A stretch of 64,000 bases of DNA, from positions 1,645,922 through 1,709,921 of the forward strand of contig BCHX01000005.1 in assembly GCA_001599755.1 (NCBI GenBank), read 5' to 3'. Position numbers and translations under genes: made by a program. Below the pieces are notes generated by a model. The model was not told the origin of the DNA and searched no databases. It worked only from the letters and a program-made list of their open reading frames with translations. Numbering within the stretch: position 1 is the first letter of the stretch; every line of letters begins with the position of its first letter. Below are positions 1-12,711 of this stretch, in pieces. This DNA comes from Gliomastix tumulicola. Its lineage: Eukaryota; Ascomycota; Sordariomycetes; Hypocreales; Bionectriaceae.

Positions 1-2503
1 TTAAGCTAATATTTATAAAGCTATCTTCTATAATCTTAGTTCCTATATTAAGATGTAGATAAATACTATGAATAGTAAGGTAAACTTAGACCTAATAGAT
101 AATAATATTTATAGTAAGGAATTTATTAATACATGACTTAAGTTATATAGTACTTTCAAAGAGCTAAAGTATTTTATCCTAGATCTTAAGGATATTAAGA
201 TAATTAAAAGGAGCAGCGCTTAGTGGAAGTGTAAGGGGCTGCCTACCTCTAATATGAATATTATATCCAAGAAGCTCTTTATCCCAACTGCTAATAATAT
301 GTAAGGAATTACTTTTAATTAATTTATTAAATCTTTATATTTATATTAGGACTTTTATTTAGAGTTTAGATAATATAGGTATATGACCCTAAATACACCT
401 ATAGTGTAAAAGTTAATAACTAATTTCTAGGGATATCTTTATATTAATTATTATAACTTTATATTAAGTGGTATAAGTGATAATTATTATTTCTTAGGTA
501 GTTAATTTATTTATAGGATAGCTATATGGCCTTAATAATTATAATTTAGGTGTTTTATTCTTTCACACTACTATAGGCTAGTGTAGTATATAATACCACT
601 TTTATTTAATATTTTATATTATAAGACTATAACTTAAATCTAATATTACTTAAAGGCTATCCCCTCTAAATAGTTAATATATTATATTCTACTTAAAACC
701 TCACTAACCTTTACTAGTAACTAGATTCACTTAGGCTAATAATCTAGATTAGTTCTTTACACTATCTCTATTATAGTATAATAGTAATTATAAGATATCT
801 CTACTTCCTTGGGTAAATACCTTATAATAAATAAATACTTACCTTAAACTTTATATATTAAGGTAGTAGTTAAAAGGTTAAAGGAGCTATAAAAGGCAGG
901 CTGCTAGTAAATAAGGTATAGTTTGCTATTATCTATTAGATTTTATATTATAGCTAGTGATATTTATAGTTTAACTAAGTAAGCCTTTCTTTCCTTCCCC
1001 TTTATAAGCGCTAGTATATACACCAGTGGGGAATAAACTTAATATTATTATAGCCTTTTAAACTTACTCTAATATAACTCTAGCGCCTACTTTAGTATTC
1101 TTTCCTATAGCCTTATTACTATATTACCCTACTTTATAATTTTACTTTTTCTTATTCTATATTCTTACCTTTTATTTTTATACTAGAGTTTTTAGTGGTA
1201 GTACACTTAAAATAGCCTCACCTTATAATCCTTAGCCTCCTATTAGGGCTACTAATAAGGGTCTAGTAATATTAAATTCGCTATGGTGTCCTAGTTCTAA
1301 CGTGTAAACTAGTGTCCTATTGGTTTATAGTGACTATTAGTTCACGCTGGTGATAGTAAAATAAATATTTAACTAATATTTTAAAATAGTATAAAGATAA
1401 ATACCCTCCCTAGTGTCCACTAAGTAGTATCTTAGGTAAATATAACTTATAATGGAATTTAATATATTAGAACTATTTAATATATTATCTAATAATATCT
1501 ATAACCCTAATTCTTAGATACTTCTAAACTTATAGTTCCCTTCTCTACCTCTAATAATAGGTGAATCTCCTGGTGATGTACTTAATAGTATACTATTAGA
1601 GAACTAGATATATAACTAGTAACCTTTTATACCTCTTATATATATATCTACAATAGATATACCCTTGCTTATTACTATGGACTTAATAAATAAGGATATA
1701 GTCCTTATAGACCTATCTATAATAATAGGCTTTTAGCTCATGGTAAAATTTATCTTCCTAATATACCTAAAGTGTATATTAAATAATAATAAATTCCTAG
1801 AAGGGATAAGTTTATTTAACTTTAATTAGTTTTACGTAGTATAAGAAGACCACCTAGATAGTATACTATACTTTTATATTATTAGAGAGTAGACTTAGAA
1901 ATAGAATATTAAAAACCCCTATCACTTTAATGTAGAAGGGTTCTATTTAAATATTAGCTAAATAAGAAATAGGATCACGGCGTGGAAGTACCTCTATAAG
2001 AAAGAGGGTAGATTAATATATATAGGTGGGGATATAGTGTAACTATAGGGAGTATAAAGAGAGGTGAAAAATAACTTCTGGAAAGAAGCTATTATACTTT
2101 TAACTTATAATATATTCCTATTATATTTTAAAGAAGAGGCCCTAAAAGAACTAATATTATACTACTTTAATATTAGAGCTTACGCTAATAATGCTTTTAA
2201 ACTAATAGCCCTAGAGTACACCCTGCCTATACTATTTGGAATATAGGACCTACCTAATGTAATTACTGAATAGTAAGATGAATACCTGAATAACCTGTCC
2301 TATAAGTATCTTACACCTCTGCTGAGTGGGGAGGTATATTGACTAAGTTAGTGGCTGACTTGGGGGGAACCCCTTATTACTCCCCTAGGTGTTAGTGTAC
2401 CTTTTTATAGTCTATAGCTGAGGCCTCTAGCGGGCCCTATGGGCATAATGCTCCACTGCGCTCTACTACTTAGTCTTAGAAGGTAATACTATCTTGCGTT
2501 AAG
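1..2503. repeat. AT-rich RIP-like block, left part
   Basis: Extremely AT-rich DNA dominated by TA, TTA and TAG strings with stops in all frames. The longest open frame (2064-2246) is 60 codons and begins with GTG, so no gene is supported. This is the usual look of ascomycete repeats mutated by RIP (C to T, leaving TpA). A somewhat less AT-rich stretch at about 2320-2500 leads into the solo LTR. I cannot name the original element. Confidence 0.8.
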
Positions 2504-2956
2504 TGTTACGACCCAACCAACATGGTCATGGGATCACGGGCCATGTGGGTCACACGGGCACGGGCGGAAGGATGTTCCATCCCGATGAAAGAACTTACCC
2601 TACACCCATGGTTCATAAGGAACAAGTGAACCACCAAGTGAACTAGAGCGTGAACCACTCAGTGAACCAAGAGTACCACCTAGTATATAAGACTACAGTC
2701 ATTACCTAGATAAATTAGATAGCTCACCAGCTATTAATAAAGTACTTTGCTTAGACGCACCTTTTGCCAATAAGCATACTAAGCTAAAGCATCCTTTACT
2801 AACACTAGTTCCTCTCAGCCTTGCTAATACTCACAACTCACTAGCTGTGACTACCACCTCGCTCAGTTAAGACATCCCAGAGTTCTAAGAACATAAAATA
2901 TTATTCAAACCCCGATCCAACTACCCTACACCAGACGGATCACCCCGTTCGTCACA
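2504..2956 (+). mobile_element. 453-bp solo LTR with 5-bp target duplication
   Basis: The segment starts TGTTACGA and ends TCGTCACA, giving near-perfect terminal inverted repeats of the TG...CA type. It is flanked by identical TTAAG at 2499-2503 and 2957-2961, a 5-bp target-site duplication. TATATAAG at 2684-2691 could be the U3 TATA box, which sets the plus orientation. Base composition is much more balanced than the surrounding AT-rich DNA. No internal retrotransposon sequence adjoins it, so it is read as a solo LTR left by LTR-LTR recombination. Confidence 0.85.
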
Positions 2957-5225
2957 TTAAGGCTACTCGCTGGAAATAAATAATATAGGATAAATTAAAG
3001 CTAATAATTATTAGTATAACTAAAGTTACTTTATATTTTTAGCAAGACCTAACTATATAAAACACTATAGGCTAGGTAATTAGGCCCTTACTACTACCTT
3101 AGTGAATGCTGGAATACATCTCTACTTAATGGGGATAAGTAGTATATTATTATTAATAATATACCCCTAAGTAATAAGGATATACTTAAATACTATAAGT
3201 AAATCCTTAGATGCTAAAATAACTTCTCTATAATAGATAAGTATCTTAAGAAGGTACACTTTCTGAAATAGGGACTGCCCTATATATACTTGGTAAACTA
3301 GGATCTATGGGAGTATGGAGGAGTAGATAGGGAATGGTTAAATAGAAATTATATCTTTATAGAGGTAGATAAGCCTTTACTAGTTAGGACCTTATCTAGT
3401 ATAAATACTCTAGATGAGAGGATAGATATACTTAGTTCTTTTTTGTAAGATATAGAGGAGGATATAAGTTATAATTAATTTTAACTTTCCCTCTAATATA
3501 ATATTAAAGTAATAGTCTACACCTTAATAGTAGGTAAAGGAAGTTGAGTTTGCTGATCTAAGATAATAGTAGAGGCCTTAGATATAGTAGTACTAGGCCT
3601 GGAATTATAGACATAGCCCTTCCTCTTCTTATTATGATTTAATTCTATTTGACCTAAAGTAGGTAAAAACTATTCCTACTTAATAGAAAAAGAGGGAATA
3701 TAAAATAAAACTAAGAAATAAATATTAAACTAAGTCTTATTTAAACTAAAATAATATAAACTATCACTAGATCCTCCTAAAAAGGTAACTTTATAGTCTA
3801 AATTAACCTAAGTATTAACCTTCCTAAAAGATATAGAATCCCCTATATAAAAATACTAAACCTAATCTAATAATACTTTTTTTTTTATATAAGATAATAA
3901 TAACTAAAAGAAATAAGGCCTTATATCCTCCTCCAAAAATATAGAATTATCCCTAGATATAAACTATACTAGATTACTAGTGCTACTTAAGCACGTAGTA
4001 AACCCGCCACCCTCGCTATTAATAATCCAAGCGCTAGAATTATTAACTATAAAAAGATTATAGGCACTAATATTTAGAGGCATAAATATAATAATATATA
4101 TACTTGTTAACTAAGTAATATAAACTTTAAAATTAGCCTAGGCACTATATAAAAATACCTTAGATTTACCCTACTAGGTGCTTTAAGATAATTTAGTCAT
4201 AGGGAGAGTAAAAAATAAATTACTCTATCTAGGATGAAGGGTATATATAATTAGGCTACTAGTAAATGAAACTAAAGATATATCCTTGCTTTTTTTAGTT
4301 AATTTAACTTAATAAATAGCAGATGTAAATTAATAAAAATAATAGGAGGTTGGAAAATATGAGTAGTGATCGCCGCGGTGACTATATAGTATTTTTTAGT
4401 AATAATAATAATATTATTAGTAACTAGTAAAATATATAACACTATAAGAGTAATTATTATAGTGAAAAGAGTTATACTAAGGAGTATAGGATCTATAAAA
4501 GTACTAGTGTCTAGAATATATAATAAAAGGAGGAACTTAACTACTAGATAAACTGGAATTAATATACGAGGAAAACGTGACTTAATAAGTTAACCATGTT
4601 ATATGTAATTATGTATTACGTGAATACAATTAGAAGATATATATTCCACGTCAGTGGGGAAAACACAACTATATTAACTATTATAATAACCTATTATGGT
4701 AATCACTGAGTGATCTCCCTAGAAATAGCAACTATGTGGAGATGACCCCACATGGTCTTAGGACCTTATAGACCCCAAGCCAATAATATGCCTAGATTTA
4801 GGACACCAGGACACTAAACACCATGGCTGTAATATTATTCTCAAGTGATATCTAAACTCTATCTAACATCTAGTTAAGGAGTAGTTATTATTTAGAGAAG
4901 TGATATTATTTCATAGGTGGGGACCATATCTAGATAACACTATATCTATAACCTTAACACTATATAAGTATGACTTACTAGCACAGCGTAAGTAAATTTT
5001 ACACCCACTTACTAATAAATCGCTGACGGCTAGAACTACACTATTATAACCTTCACAATAATAACCAGCCAGTGTAAATATTAGATATTAAGGTGAAATT
5101 GACTTAACACCCTGGTTATAATCTCACTCCCCACTAACCTCAGCGCTGCGGGCCCCTAAGACCCTCATCACAGTGAATACACTCGCTGTAACTATGACTA
5201 CAAACACCCACCCCCTCGTAGGTAC
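2957..5225. repeat. AT-rich RIP-like block, right part
   Basis: Continuation of the degraded repeat after the LTR: TA-dense, stop-rich, no credible coding frame. Composition becomes mixed from about 4560 and turns GC-normal at about 5225, just upstream of the first gene, so the isochore edge is sharp. Element identity not recognisable by eye. Confidence 0.75.
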
Positions 5226-5342
5226 TTAAGCTACTACCCCCCGGCAGCTTGACTCAGAACTGCAATTTGTATGCTTTCATAGACTTCTTGAATTCTCTCA
5301 TCTTCCAATACTTCCGCACTCAAAGTCGAGAAAATTGCAGGC

Positions 5343-6066
5343 ATGAAGTCAGTCTGGGCTAAGATTAAAAAACTTACGTTCAAGGGGGATACGCGGATAC
5401 CATGGGTGGAAAACCGAGTGGATCAGTACTTCGACTACCTTGAGGTATCGCTCCCACACCTTGCTCGCCAACTCGAGAAAACACCCTTCGCTAAGCTCCA
5501 GTGAGTCATGTCCCTCTATAGTGTCACGTCTAATCAAGCTGACGGAAACTCGTGCCAGCGGCTCTCCACACCCAACAGAGGCAACCAATGATCCTTTCCA
5601 TGGCAGCGTCGCCCTCCGCCGCAAGGAGGACTTCAAGGGATCGGGTTTATCCCTTCACGTGTATCCGGACGGCACAGTTGTGCCTTCCAAGTCAAACTTC
5701 CCGTCCGTGAAGCTCAGCTCCGCCACCAAGGAAGAGCTGGGAGAGGAGAACGCCCACTGGCTCGATCCTGAATACATTGCCGCATGGCGAGCCGAAAACT
5801 TGGCCAAGGCTGTTTCAGGCCACAAGAAAGGCAAAGGGAAAGGGAAGGAGAAAGCCGAGTCGTCGAAGGGGTCGTCCGGTGGAAAGCATTCCTCTTCGAG
5901 CAGCAGCAAGGCTCAAATCGAGAAGCAAGGGTCTAGTGCGTATCATCGGGACGAAAGTACCGGTACTCTGTATCGGTATGCCGAGAATGGTGGGGTGATA
6001 TATTTGGACCCAAGCACTCAGAACGAGTTCTACTATAACGAGCGCGGCGAGGCCGAATGGTTGTAG
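5343..6066 (+). CDS. Conserved-looking hypothetical protein, 195 aa, one intron
   Basis: Exons 5343-5444 and 5581-6066. The intron 5445-5580 starts GTATCG and ends CAGAG; splicing joins the two halves in phase as ...FDYLE|ATNDPFHG. The product has a basic N-terminus (MKSVWAKIKKLTFKGD), a central globular part, a low-complexity Lys/Gly/Ser linker (about residues 118-150) and a C-terminal Tyr-rich segment ending GEAEWL. No signal peptide or membrane segment. I do not recognise a domain; function unknown. It is the first gene after the AT-rich block. The splice model is inferred: an acceptor ending GAG is less usual, and a longer unspliced frame starting upstream (5440, ATG) also exists, but it would give a poor N-terminus. 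Confidence 0.6.
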
Positions 6067-6807
6067 AGCGATACTCCCTGCAGCCTAGTCGCATCTTCCC
6101 AATACACATTCCCACTAGTATTATAGTTGATTCGGCTGGCTCGGAGTTGCTGTTCGTTCGCCGCTACGCGCGTAGCCACCGTGCATTTGAACCGCACCCC
6201 TCCTCATGGCTGTCACCTTTTATATTTGTGTGCGTGCCCTCAAGAATCAACCCTCATCGGGCTTACTAACAAGGTCAGGAGGCACACACTCTCCCGGTAG
6301 ATTGTAGACTATTAGCGTTTCATCTAACGACCTAATATCCCTGCCAGCTGCTATCACTAGCACTACTAGTTTTAAGAGGAGACATTACTGTCAGCCACGC
6401 GGGCCGGCCAGACGCTAGATCGAGACCAGCATCGAATACCAAACCTTATGCACCGAAATGGAAAGGCCAAGCTAGAAGATCATACGACTGCCCTAAACTT
6501 TCCACGTATTTCGGGATTCGGGTCTCTAGGAAACTACGTTCATATGAGATATCAAAGTACCGATTCTACCCGGCAGGCCGCGCGTTGCAGTACCCTAGAG
6601 AAACTCAAGTATCTGACGCGCCTGTTCAAGAAGTGGCGAGCTGTCTATGCCCTGCGAACGAGCGATCCGGCTGCAGCCGAGGGCTAGCCATTCCGACGCG
6701 ATGGTCGCCACGCGAATTAACTGGGTGTTCCGTCGGATGACGCAGCGCGGGTCTCGTATTTAAGCCCTGCAGCACCAGTCACAGAGGCACTCCCACAACG
6801 CAACGCA
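6067..6807. promoter_or_regulatory. Intergenic, promoter of the P-type ATPase
   Basis: No convincing gene. The only moderate plus-strand frame (6448-6687) has no recognisable features. TATTTAAG at 6757-6764, about 45 bp before the ATPase ATG, resembles a TATA element. Confidence 0.35.
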
Positions 6808-9800
6808 ATGCAGCATTTTCTCGAAGATCTGCTCTCGGATACCTGCTGCTCTGAAGTAGCCGCTGCGATGGACGACGATCTTGAGAAGCCCGATATTGAG
6901 CCAGACATACCTCATATCACCTTTCACCACGATGATGCTTTCGGCAGACGAGGTCGTACCGTCGATCACGAAGACAGCCGCGGCCAGCCAAGCGTAGGCC
7001 GCTCGACGTCCCGGTCGAGGAGCAGACACAGAACTGTTCCATCCGCCGCGACGTACGGCCTCCCGATCGGATATCGCACGCTATCTATCCACGTATCAGA
7101 CTCGCAGCACATCAGCGCACATGATGATGTCAACGTCAGGCCACTCAAAGACGAGACCGGAGACTACTTTGCCAACCTCAAATTCCACACCCTTAGCGGG
7201 AAGCAAGTCTGTCAGCAGCTCGGCGTGGAACAGGATAAGGGCCTAGACGAGGAGGAAGCTGTCCGGCGCAGACAGAAACTGGGACCAAACGTACTTCCGC
7301 GTCCGAAGTCGAACTACCTGAAGAAGCTCTTCTCATACGTGTTCGGGGGCTTCTGCTCGGTTCTCTGGGTCGGCAGGTAAGCTCATCCAGAGACGACATG
7401 GTGTTCCCACTGAACAAATTACTAACATGTGTGCGTGCCTTGGTAGCATCATATTCTTCGTCTGCTGGAAGCCTCTTAGTCACCCACCCTCGAGCCAGAA
7501 TCTCGCTCTCGCGGTGCTCATCCTCATCGTTATCTTCCTACAGGCCAGCTTCAACGCCTTGCAAGACTGGTCTACGCAACGCACCCTCACATCCATCACC
7601 GGCCTACTCCCATCGGAGACACTGGTGGTCAGGGGCGGAGATCGAAGAAGAGTACCTGCGTCAGATCTCGTCGATGGGGACATCGTGCATTTGCAAGTTG
7701 GGAACAAAGTTCCTGCCGATCTCCGGCTCCTCTTTCACTCCAACGACGTCCGGTTCGACAGAGGCGTCCTCACTGGAGAATCTGTCGAGGTCGAAGGAAC
7801 GATCGATTCGTCCGACGACAACTTCCTCGAGAGCCGTAACATTGCGCTTACGGGAACAACTGTGGTCAACGGCAACGCTGTCGGCGTCGTTGTACTTACC
7901 GGCGCTAGATCCGTCATGGGAAGGGTCGCCAACGTCACGGCTAGTGTGAAGGAAGAGTCCACGTTGATCCAGAAGGAAATATGGCGCTTCGTCAGGATCA
8001 TTATTGTCCTGACCGTTCTTCTCGCGCTTCTGATCTTCACCGCCTGGATTGCCTGGCTCAGACGCGACCACCCCGGTTTCATGAACGTCGTCCAGATGCT
8101 CAACGATGTCATGGGAACGGTTGTCGCCTTCATTCCCGAGGGTATGCCTGTAGCGGTCACTCTGACCCTAATGATGGTTGCGAGACGCATGAAGGCCGTC
8201 AATATCCTACCCAAGGGTCTTTCCGTCGTGGAGACACTAGGTTGCGTTAACGTCTTGTGCTCCGATAAAACCGGAACCCTGACGCAGAATCGGATGGCCG
8301 TCCGGTCCGTCGCTTTCGTCGACAAGCAGCTCGATTCACCAGAAGCGTTTCACAATGCCCTCGGCTCTGCAGACGTCGATCCAAATATCGAAGCCCTTCA
8401 CCGTGGTACAGCTCGTTGCAACGACGCCACCTTCGACCCGGCTACCATACACCTCCCTGTGGAAAAGCGAGCGGTGGAGGGGAACGCTACCGATGCTGCA
8501 GTGCTCAAGTTTGCAGCGGCTGGCAACCACAGTGACAAATTGGGGACCGACAACACCCCGGTTTACACTCTACCATTCAACTCGAAGAACAAGTTCATGG
8601 TTACTGTCAACCGCTTGAGCGATCGAGAACACGAAACAAAAGACTCAGAGTATCACATCCTAATCAAAGGGGCACCCGACGTCCTGCTCCCGGGCTGCAC
8701 CCAATTTTGGTCTGCCAATACCAAATCAGTCCAACCACTAGACGAGAACGACCGTGCAAGTTTCCATGCGATCCAAAACAAGCTGTCAAATCGGGCTGAG
8801 CGGGTCGTCGTCCTCTGCGAGAAGACTGCTTCCCTCGTGGCGCCCCCGGGAACAAATGCCTTCAGCGACGAAGTCTTCTCCTCAGCCTTGACGGATCTGA
8901 CAATTATCGGCATGCTCGGGATCATCGACCCTCCTCGCCCTGAAGTTGCCAAGACGGTGGCCGAGTGTCGCCGTGCGGGAGTCCGCTTCTTCATGGTCAC
9001 GGGAGACTACGGCCTAACTGCGGCAGCGATTGCTCGGTCGATTGGCATCTTCACCTCATCACGGGAGCCAGACACGTTCGACACCATTCGACGAGGGCAG
9101 ACCATGCCAGCTGAGAAGTTGAGAGAGGAGAGACTCTCGGGGAATGGGGCCAGTCTTCTGCTCGAGGGGTCCTTTATTGGCCGTCTGACGCAGGAAGACT
9201 GGGACATTGTTTGCGAGTACAATGAGGTCGTCTTTGCCCGCACAACTCCGGAACAGAAGCTTCGTATCGTCAACGAGCTTCGCACCCACCGCAACACCGT
9301 TGCAGTAACAGGAGACGGCGTCAACGACGCGCCAGCGCTCCGTGCCGCCGATGTTGGTGTTGCAGTAGTCACTGGCAGCGACGTCGCCATCGAGGCTGCC
9401 GATCTCGTTCTCCTGGACAAATTCGACTCGATAGTTGAGGCCATCCGCCTTGGCCGTCTGGTCTTCCAGAATCTTCAGAGAGTCATTGGCTACCTCTTGC
9501 CTGCAGGTAGTTGGTCGGAGATTTGGCCCGTCTTGGTCAATGTCTTCTTCGGCGTACCGCTGCCGCTGAGTGTCTTTCTCATGATCATCATCTGCGTCTT
9601 CACGGACCTGTTTCTGTCCCTGTCCCTCATTATGGAGAAGGAAGAATTCAACCTCATGTCCCTGCCACCGCGGGACCCCAGACACGACCACCTCATCACG
9701 TTCAAGATATATGCGCAGGCGTACTTCTTCACCGGGTGCATGGAGACCGTCATCGCCCACTCCATGTTCTTCCTCTACTACTGGAAATACGCCCACATCC

Positions 9801-10222
9801 CGATCAAGGACCTCTTCTTCCTGTACCAAGGATACGAAGCAGGATTTCATGGATACACACTTAACGAACTCAACCACTTTAACCAGGTGGGCCAGAGCGT
9901 ATATTTCGTTTGTCTGGTCATCCTTCAATGGGGTAATATTCTCGCAATCCGGAATCGACGGCTCAGTATTGTCCAGTCTGATCCAATACGCAAGCCTCGG
10001 CGCAATCCGTGGTTGATACTGAGCGTCATCCTCAGCCTTGTCATCGCAGTCTTTGTGACGGAGGTCCGTGGTATACAGCATCTTTTCCTGACGGCCTCGG
10101 TGCCCATTGAGTTTTGGTTTATTTCTATCCCACTTGCGGTGGGGATTTTATGCATGGACGAGCTGCGGAAGTTATTGGTCAGACTATTTCCCAAGGGGCC
10201 TGTGGCCAAGGTGGCATGGTAG
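6808..10222 (+). CDS. P-type cation ATPase, Na,K-ATPase alpha-like (type IIC)
   Basis: Exons 6808-7376 and 7447-10222 (intron 7377-7446, GTAAGC...GGTAG), 1114 aa. Visible P-type hallmarks: actuator-loop TGES at residues 299-302, PEGMP in the membrane segment before the phosphorylation site, DKTGTLTQ with phosphorylated Asp463, and the hinge GDGVNDAP near 812. The N-terminal cation-ATPase domain (around residues 130-200) precedes the first membrane pair, and the C-terminal six-helix membrane block is complete. The run PEGMPVAVTLTL followed by VETLGCVNVLCSDKTG is closest to the fungal branch of the IIC Na,K/H,K-ATPase alpha family rather than to yeast ENA (IID) or PMR1. It would move monovalent cations across the plasma membrane by ATP hydrolysis; the ion is not shown by the sequence. 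The hydrophilic 120-residue N-terminal tail is variable. The long antisense frames here are shadows. Confidence 0.93.
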
Positions 10223-11035
10223 GGGAACTTGCTTCCGGTGGAACTCGCGTATGGAGGTTGAGATGTATCATGAATGCACTTTATTTACTGGTCGTGGCCT
10301 AGTTTCCGCTGCTCGTCGCCTTAAAATCGTAACAGTGGCTGTGCTCGGTCATTGGTTGGGAAAGACATCACGGGTGACGGTATCAGCAGAGCCGCACTTG
10401 TGCAGCACGGCAGATTCAAGGCACCACAGCTTTTCCGCAAGAAAGAAGTACTACGACGCAAGACCATAGCCACTTCGAACAACAAAGTTTGCCATAGTCT
10501 GATGCTTATGTTGAGTCTGGTAATGACGGCGTTCGCCAAGGCGGGCGTGTGATGGGCACCTACCAAGTAACTAAGTATGCGCCTGAAGAAGAAAAAACTA
10601 CATTCATTACTACTAGTTTAGCATCACAACTACATGAGGCGTCCCCGGATATGATCAGATGAAGGAGCCCGGGAACCGAAGCAACTAAGTTCAAACAACC
10701 CAATACCAGTGGTTGGTTGAGTCTCAGGCTCTCTACTCTACCCCACGCCAATCACCTAGGACAGAGTATATGACGCATGGGAAGGGGAATCACGTATGGA
10801 AGTTCGGTATCGTTTTGAAGGTAATGAATCATCCGGTCGACAATGGATTCCTGGTAGTTCATCGGTCGACCCAGAATAGCCGTTTTCTCTGCAATTTACC
10901 ATTGATTTCGTGGGTAGCCTACTCGGGATAGAACGAGGGTGGAATCCATAGGGTAAAAGTGGCGTAGAGATGGGAAGCAAAGACTTAAAGCCCGCCAGCT
11001 ACGACTTACTAGCCGTCGGAGAAGCCGACATAGAC
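10223..11035. other. Intergenic, nothing recognised
   Basis: Lies downstream of both the ATPase and the convergent phosphotransferase relic, so it holds two 3' regions. Short frames on both strands show no family resemblance. No repeat seen. Confidence 0.4.
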
Positions 11036-12711
11036 TCATGTTTCGATGTTGAGGAGAGCGAGGTAGGCTTGTGCCTGGGCTACCGCGTCCCTCCGCTGCT
11101 GTGCTCGCTTCTCTGCCTCCTCGTCGACTTCATACAGATCATTAGCCTTGAGATACTGCGTACAGCGCGCCGAGTTTTCAACACGCTGCTTAATCTCCTC
11201 TTGCCACTGGGGTTGAAGGGAAAATGTGCGTAACGTCTCCATGCGCGGTACATCAAAGAGGCGCGGATAGCCAGATTTGAAAAAGACGTCCGTGAGGCTA
11301 TACGATACGGGCTCTCGAAGATACGCGCCGCATGCTGCTCAAGGTGGCTGTCATCGCCGTCAGCAGGCAGCCACTGTCTCTGGAGCAGCGCTACCGATGG
11401 CTCGTGAGTTGGTCGCAACGATGCTAGGGTGGAATAAAACTCATCCAGCATAGCCTTGGAAGCCCAAAGCCAGGACGGGGGCGTGAAGAAGGCAGCAGGG
11501 ACCGTAACGGCCCACTCCCAATCAATAATGGCCTGGATACGAAGCTCATCATCCACCATGATGTTGGGACCTCGAAGATCCGTATGTGTAAGGACAAACT
11601 GCTCTGGTTGACCATTACGACCCTCGCACGGCTGTGGTGGCCGCAGCTGCTGCTGCTGCATGGTATGAAGTGCAAATACCTCACTCCGCGCGCCTGCCTC
11701 ACTCAAATCCTGCTTCGGCATGAGGTAGATGTCCCGGGGCAGACGGTGTCCAGCGTCGATAAACTGTGTCGTCGATGTAGGAGGAGGGGGAGGTCGCGGC
11801 GGGACAGCACGCCCGCCTTGAATATAGAGCTCGTTGACAGGGATCGAGATTGCGTCAACGACGACTGGCTTAGGCATAGAGACTCCAGGGGAGAACAAAG
11901 TCCTGATCCAGCCCAGCAAGGGCAATCCCTCGACCCGACCACTTGGCATCAGCAAACCGGCCGCATCGAAGTCGAGACGTCGAAGCTGGGCCAAGATGGC
12001 GATGAGGCTCGCAAAAAACCGCCGCTGAGTCTCCGGCGGACTCTTGGACAGCTCCATGATATTCAGTGGCCGGCCATGCACTCGGTCCATGACGATATAG
12101 CAGGTCTGTTCTGTCAAGTCGTTATGTCGGAGTCGGGCTCGGCCGTATGCGTGCGTGGACTTGGGGAACGGGGATTGTCGTGTGCTCTCGGACGTATCTT
12201 GATAGCGTTAGTCGTTGCTAGCAAAGAGTTGGGAGCTCTCAGCTAACGCAAGCCAGGGATCTTACCTCAGCGTGCACACCTCGCTCTGCACCTTTTCCCA
12301 CGCCTGGTATATAACAGATTCAATGGGCACCCGCACGACCCATTGCGCGCGCTCCGCAGTAGTGTAGAACTCGACGAAGAAGCACGCGTTGAAGCTCCCA
12401 TAGGCCACGGGCGTCGTCTCGTCTAGGCGGCATGGCAGGTCGCCGTTGAGTCGGCTAGCGAGGGCACAGACGGCCTCTCTGTCGATTGAGTCGATGAACT
12501 CGGTCTTCCGGCGACGGCGCTGTCCGTCCGTCAGTGGTGTCGCGTCCGCTGGCGTTCTAGTCGGAGGGCGTCGTAGTCGTCGTCGTGCGAGAAAGGCTAC
12601 CGGGAAGAATGCTGGCAGAAGCAGTGTCGACACAACCACCCAGAATGGAAGCGCCCGCGCGCCTGTCCATTTCTCTCGCAGGGGGAGAAATCGCCATAGA
12701 GCCGACAACAT
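11036..12711 (-). pseudogene. APH-type phosphotransferase with two frameshifting microduplications
   Basis: Minus-strand gene; exon 1 from ATG 12711 to 12266, donor GTAAG, exon 2 from about 12200 to TGA at 11036. Exon 1 encodes a hydrophobic N-terminal anchor (residues about 20-45) and the start of a kinase-like fold. Exon 2 holds the aminoglycoside-phosphotransferase motifs HTDLRGPNIMVDD (Brenner loop) and IIDWEWA (metal-binding Asp). The reading frame breaks twice. At 12148-12155 a tandem TGCGTGCG separates the ...VPQVHA frame from the YGRARLRHND frame. At 11300-11309 a tandem ATACGATACG separates the APH frame from the C-terminal frame ending LLNIET. Removing one repeat unit (4 bp, 5 bp) would restore frame each time. 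Either a young pseudogene or assembly error; family members phosphorylate small molecules or act as fructosamine/choline-type kinases, substrate unknown. Confidence 0.75.

Noticed and set aside
2064..2246. 60-codon frame in the AT-rich block
   Set aside because: Starts with GTG, low complexity, surrounded by stop-dense RIP-like DNA.
9059..10081. 340-codon minus-strand frame antisense to the ATPase
   Set aside because: It mirrors the codon structure of a clearly real gene on the other strand and shows no domain; same reasoning for the 308-codon frame at 13718-14644 and the 243-codon frame at 45408-46139.
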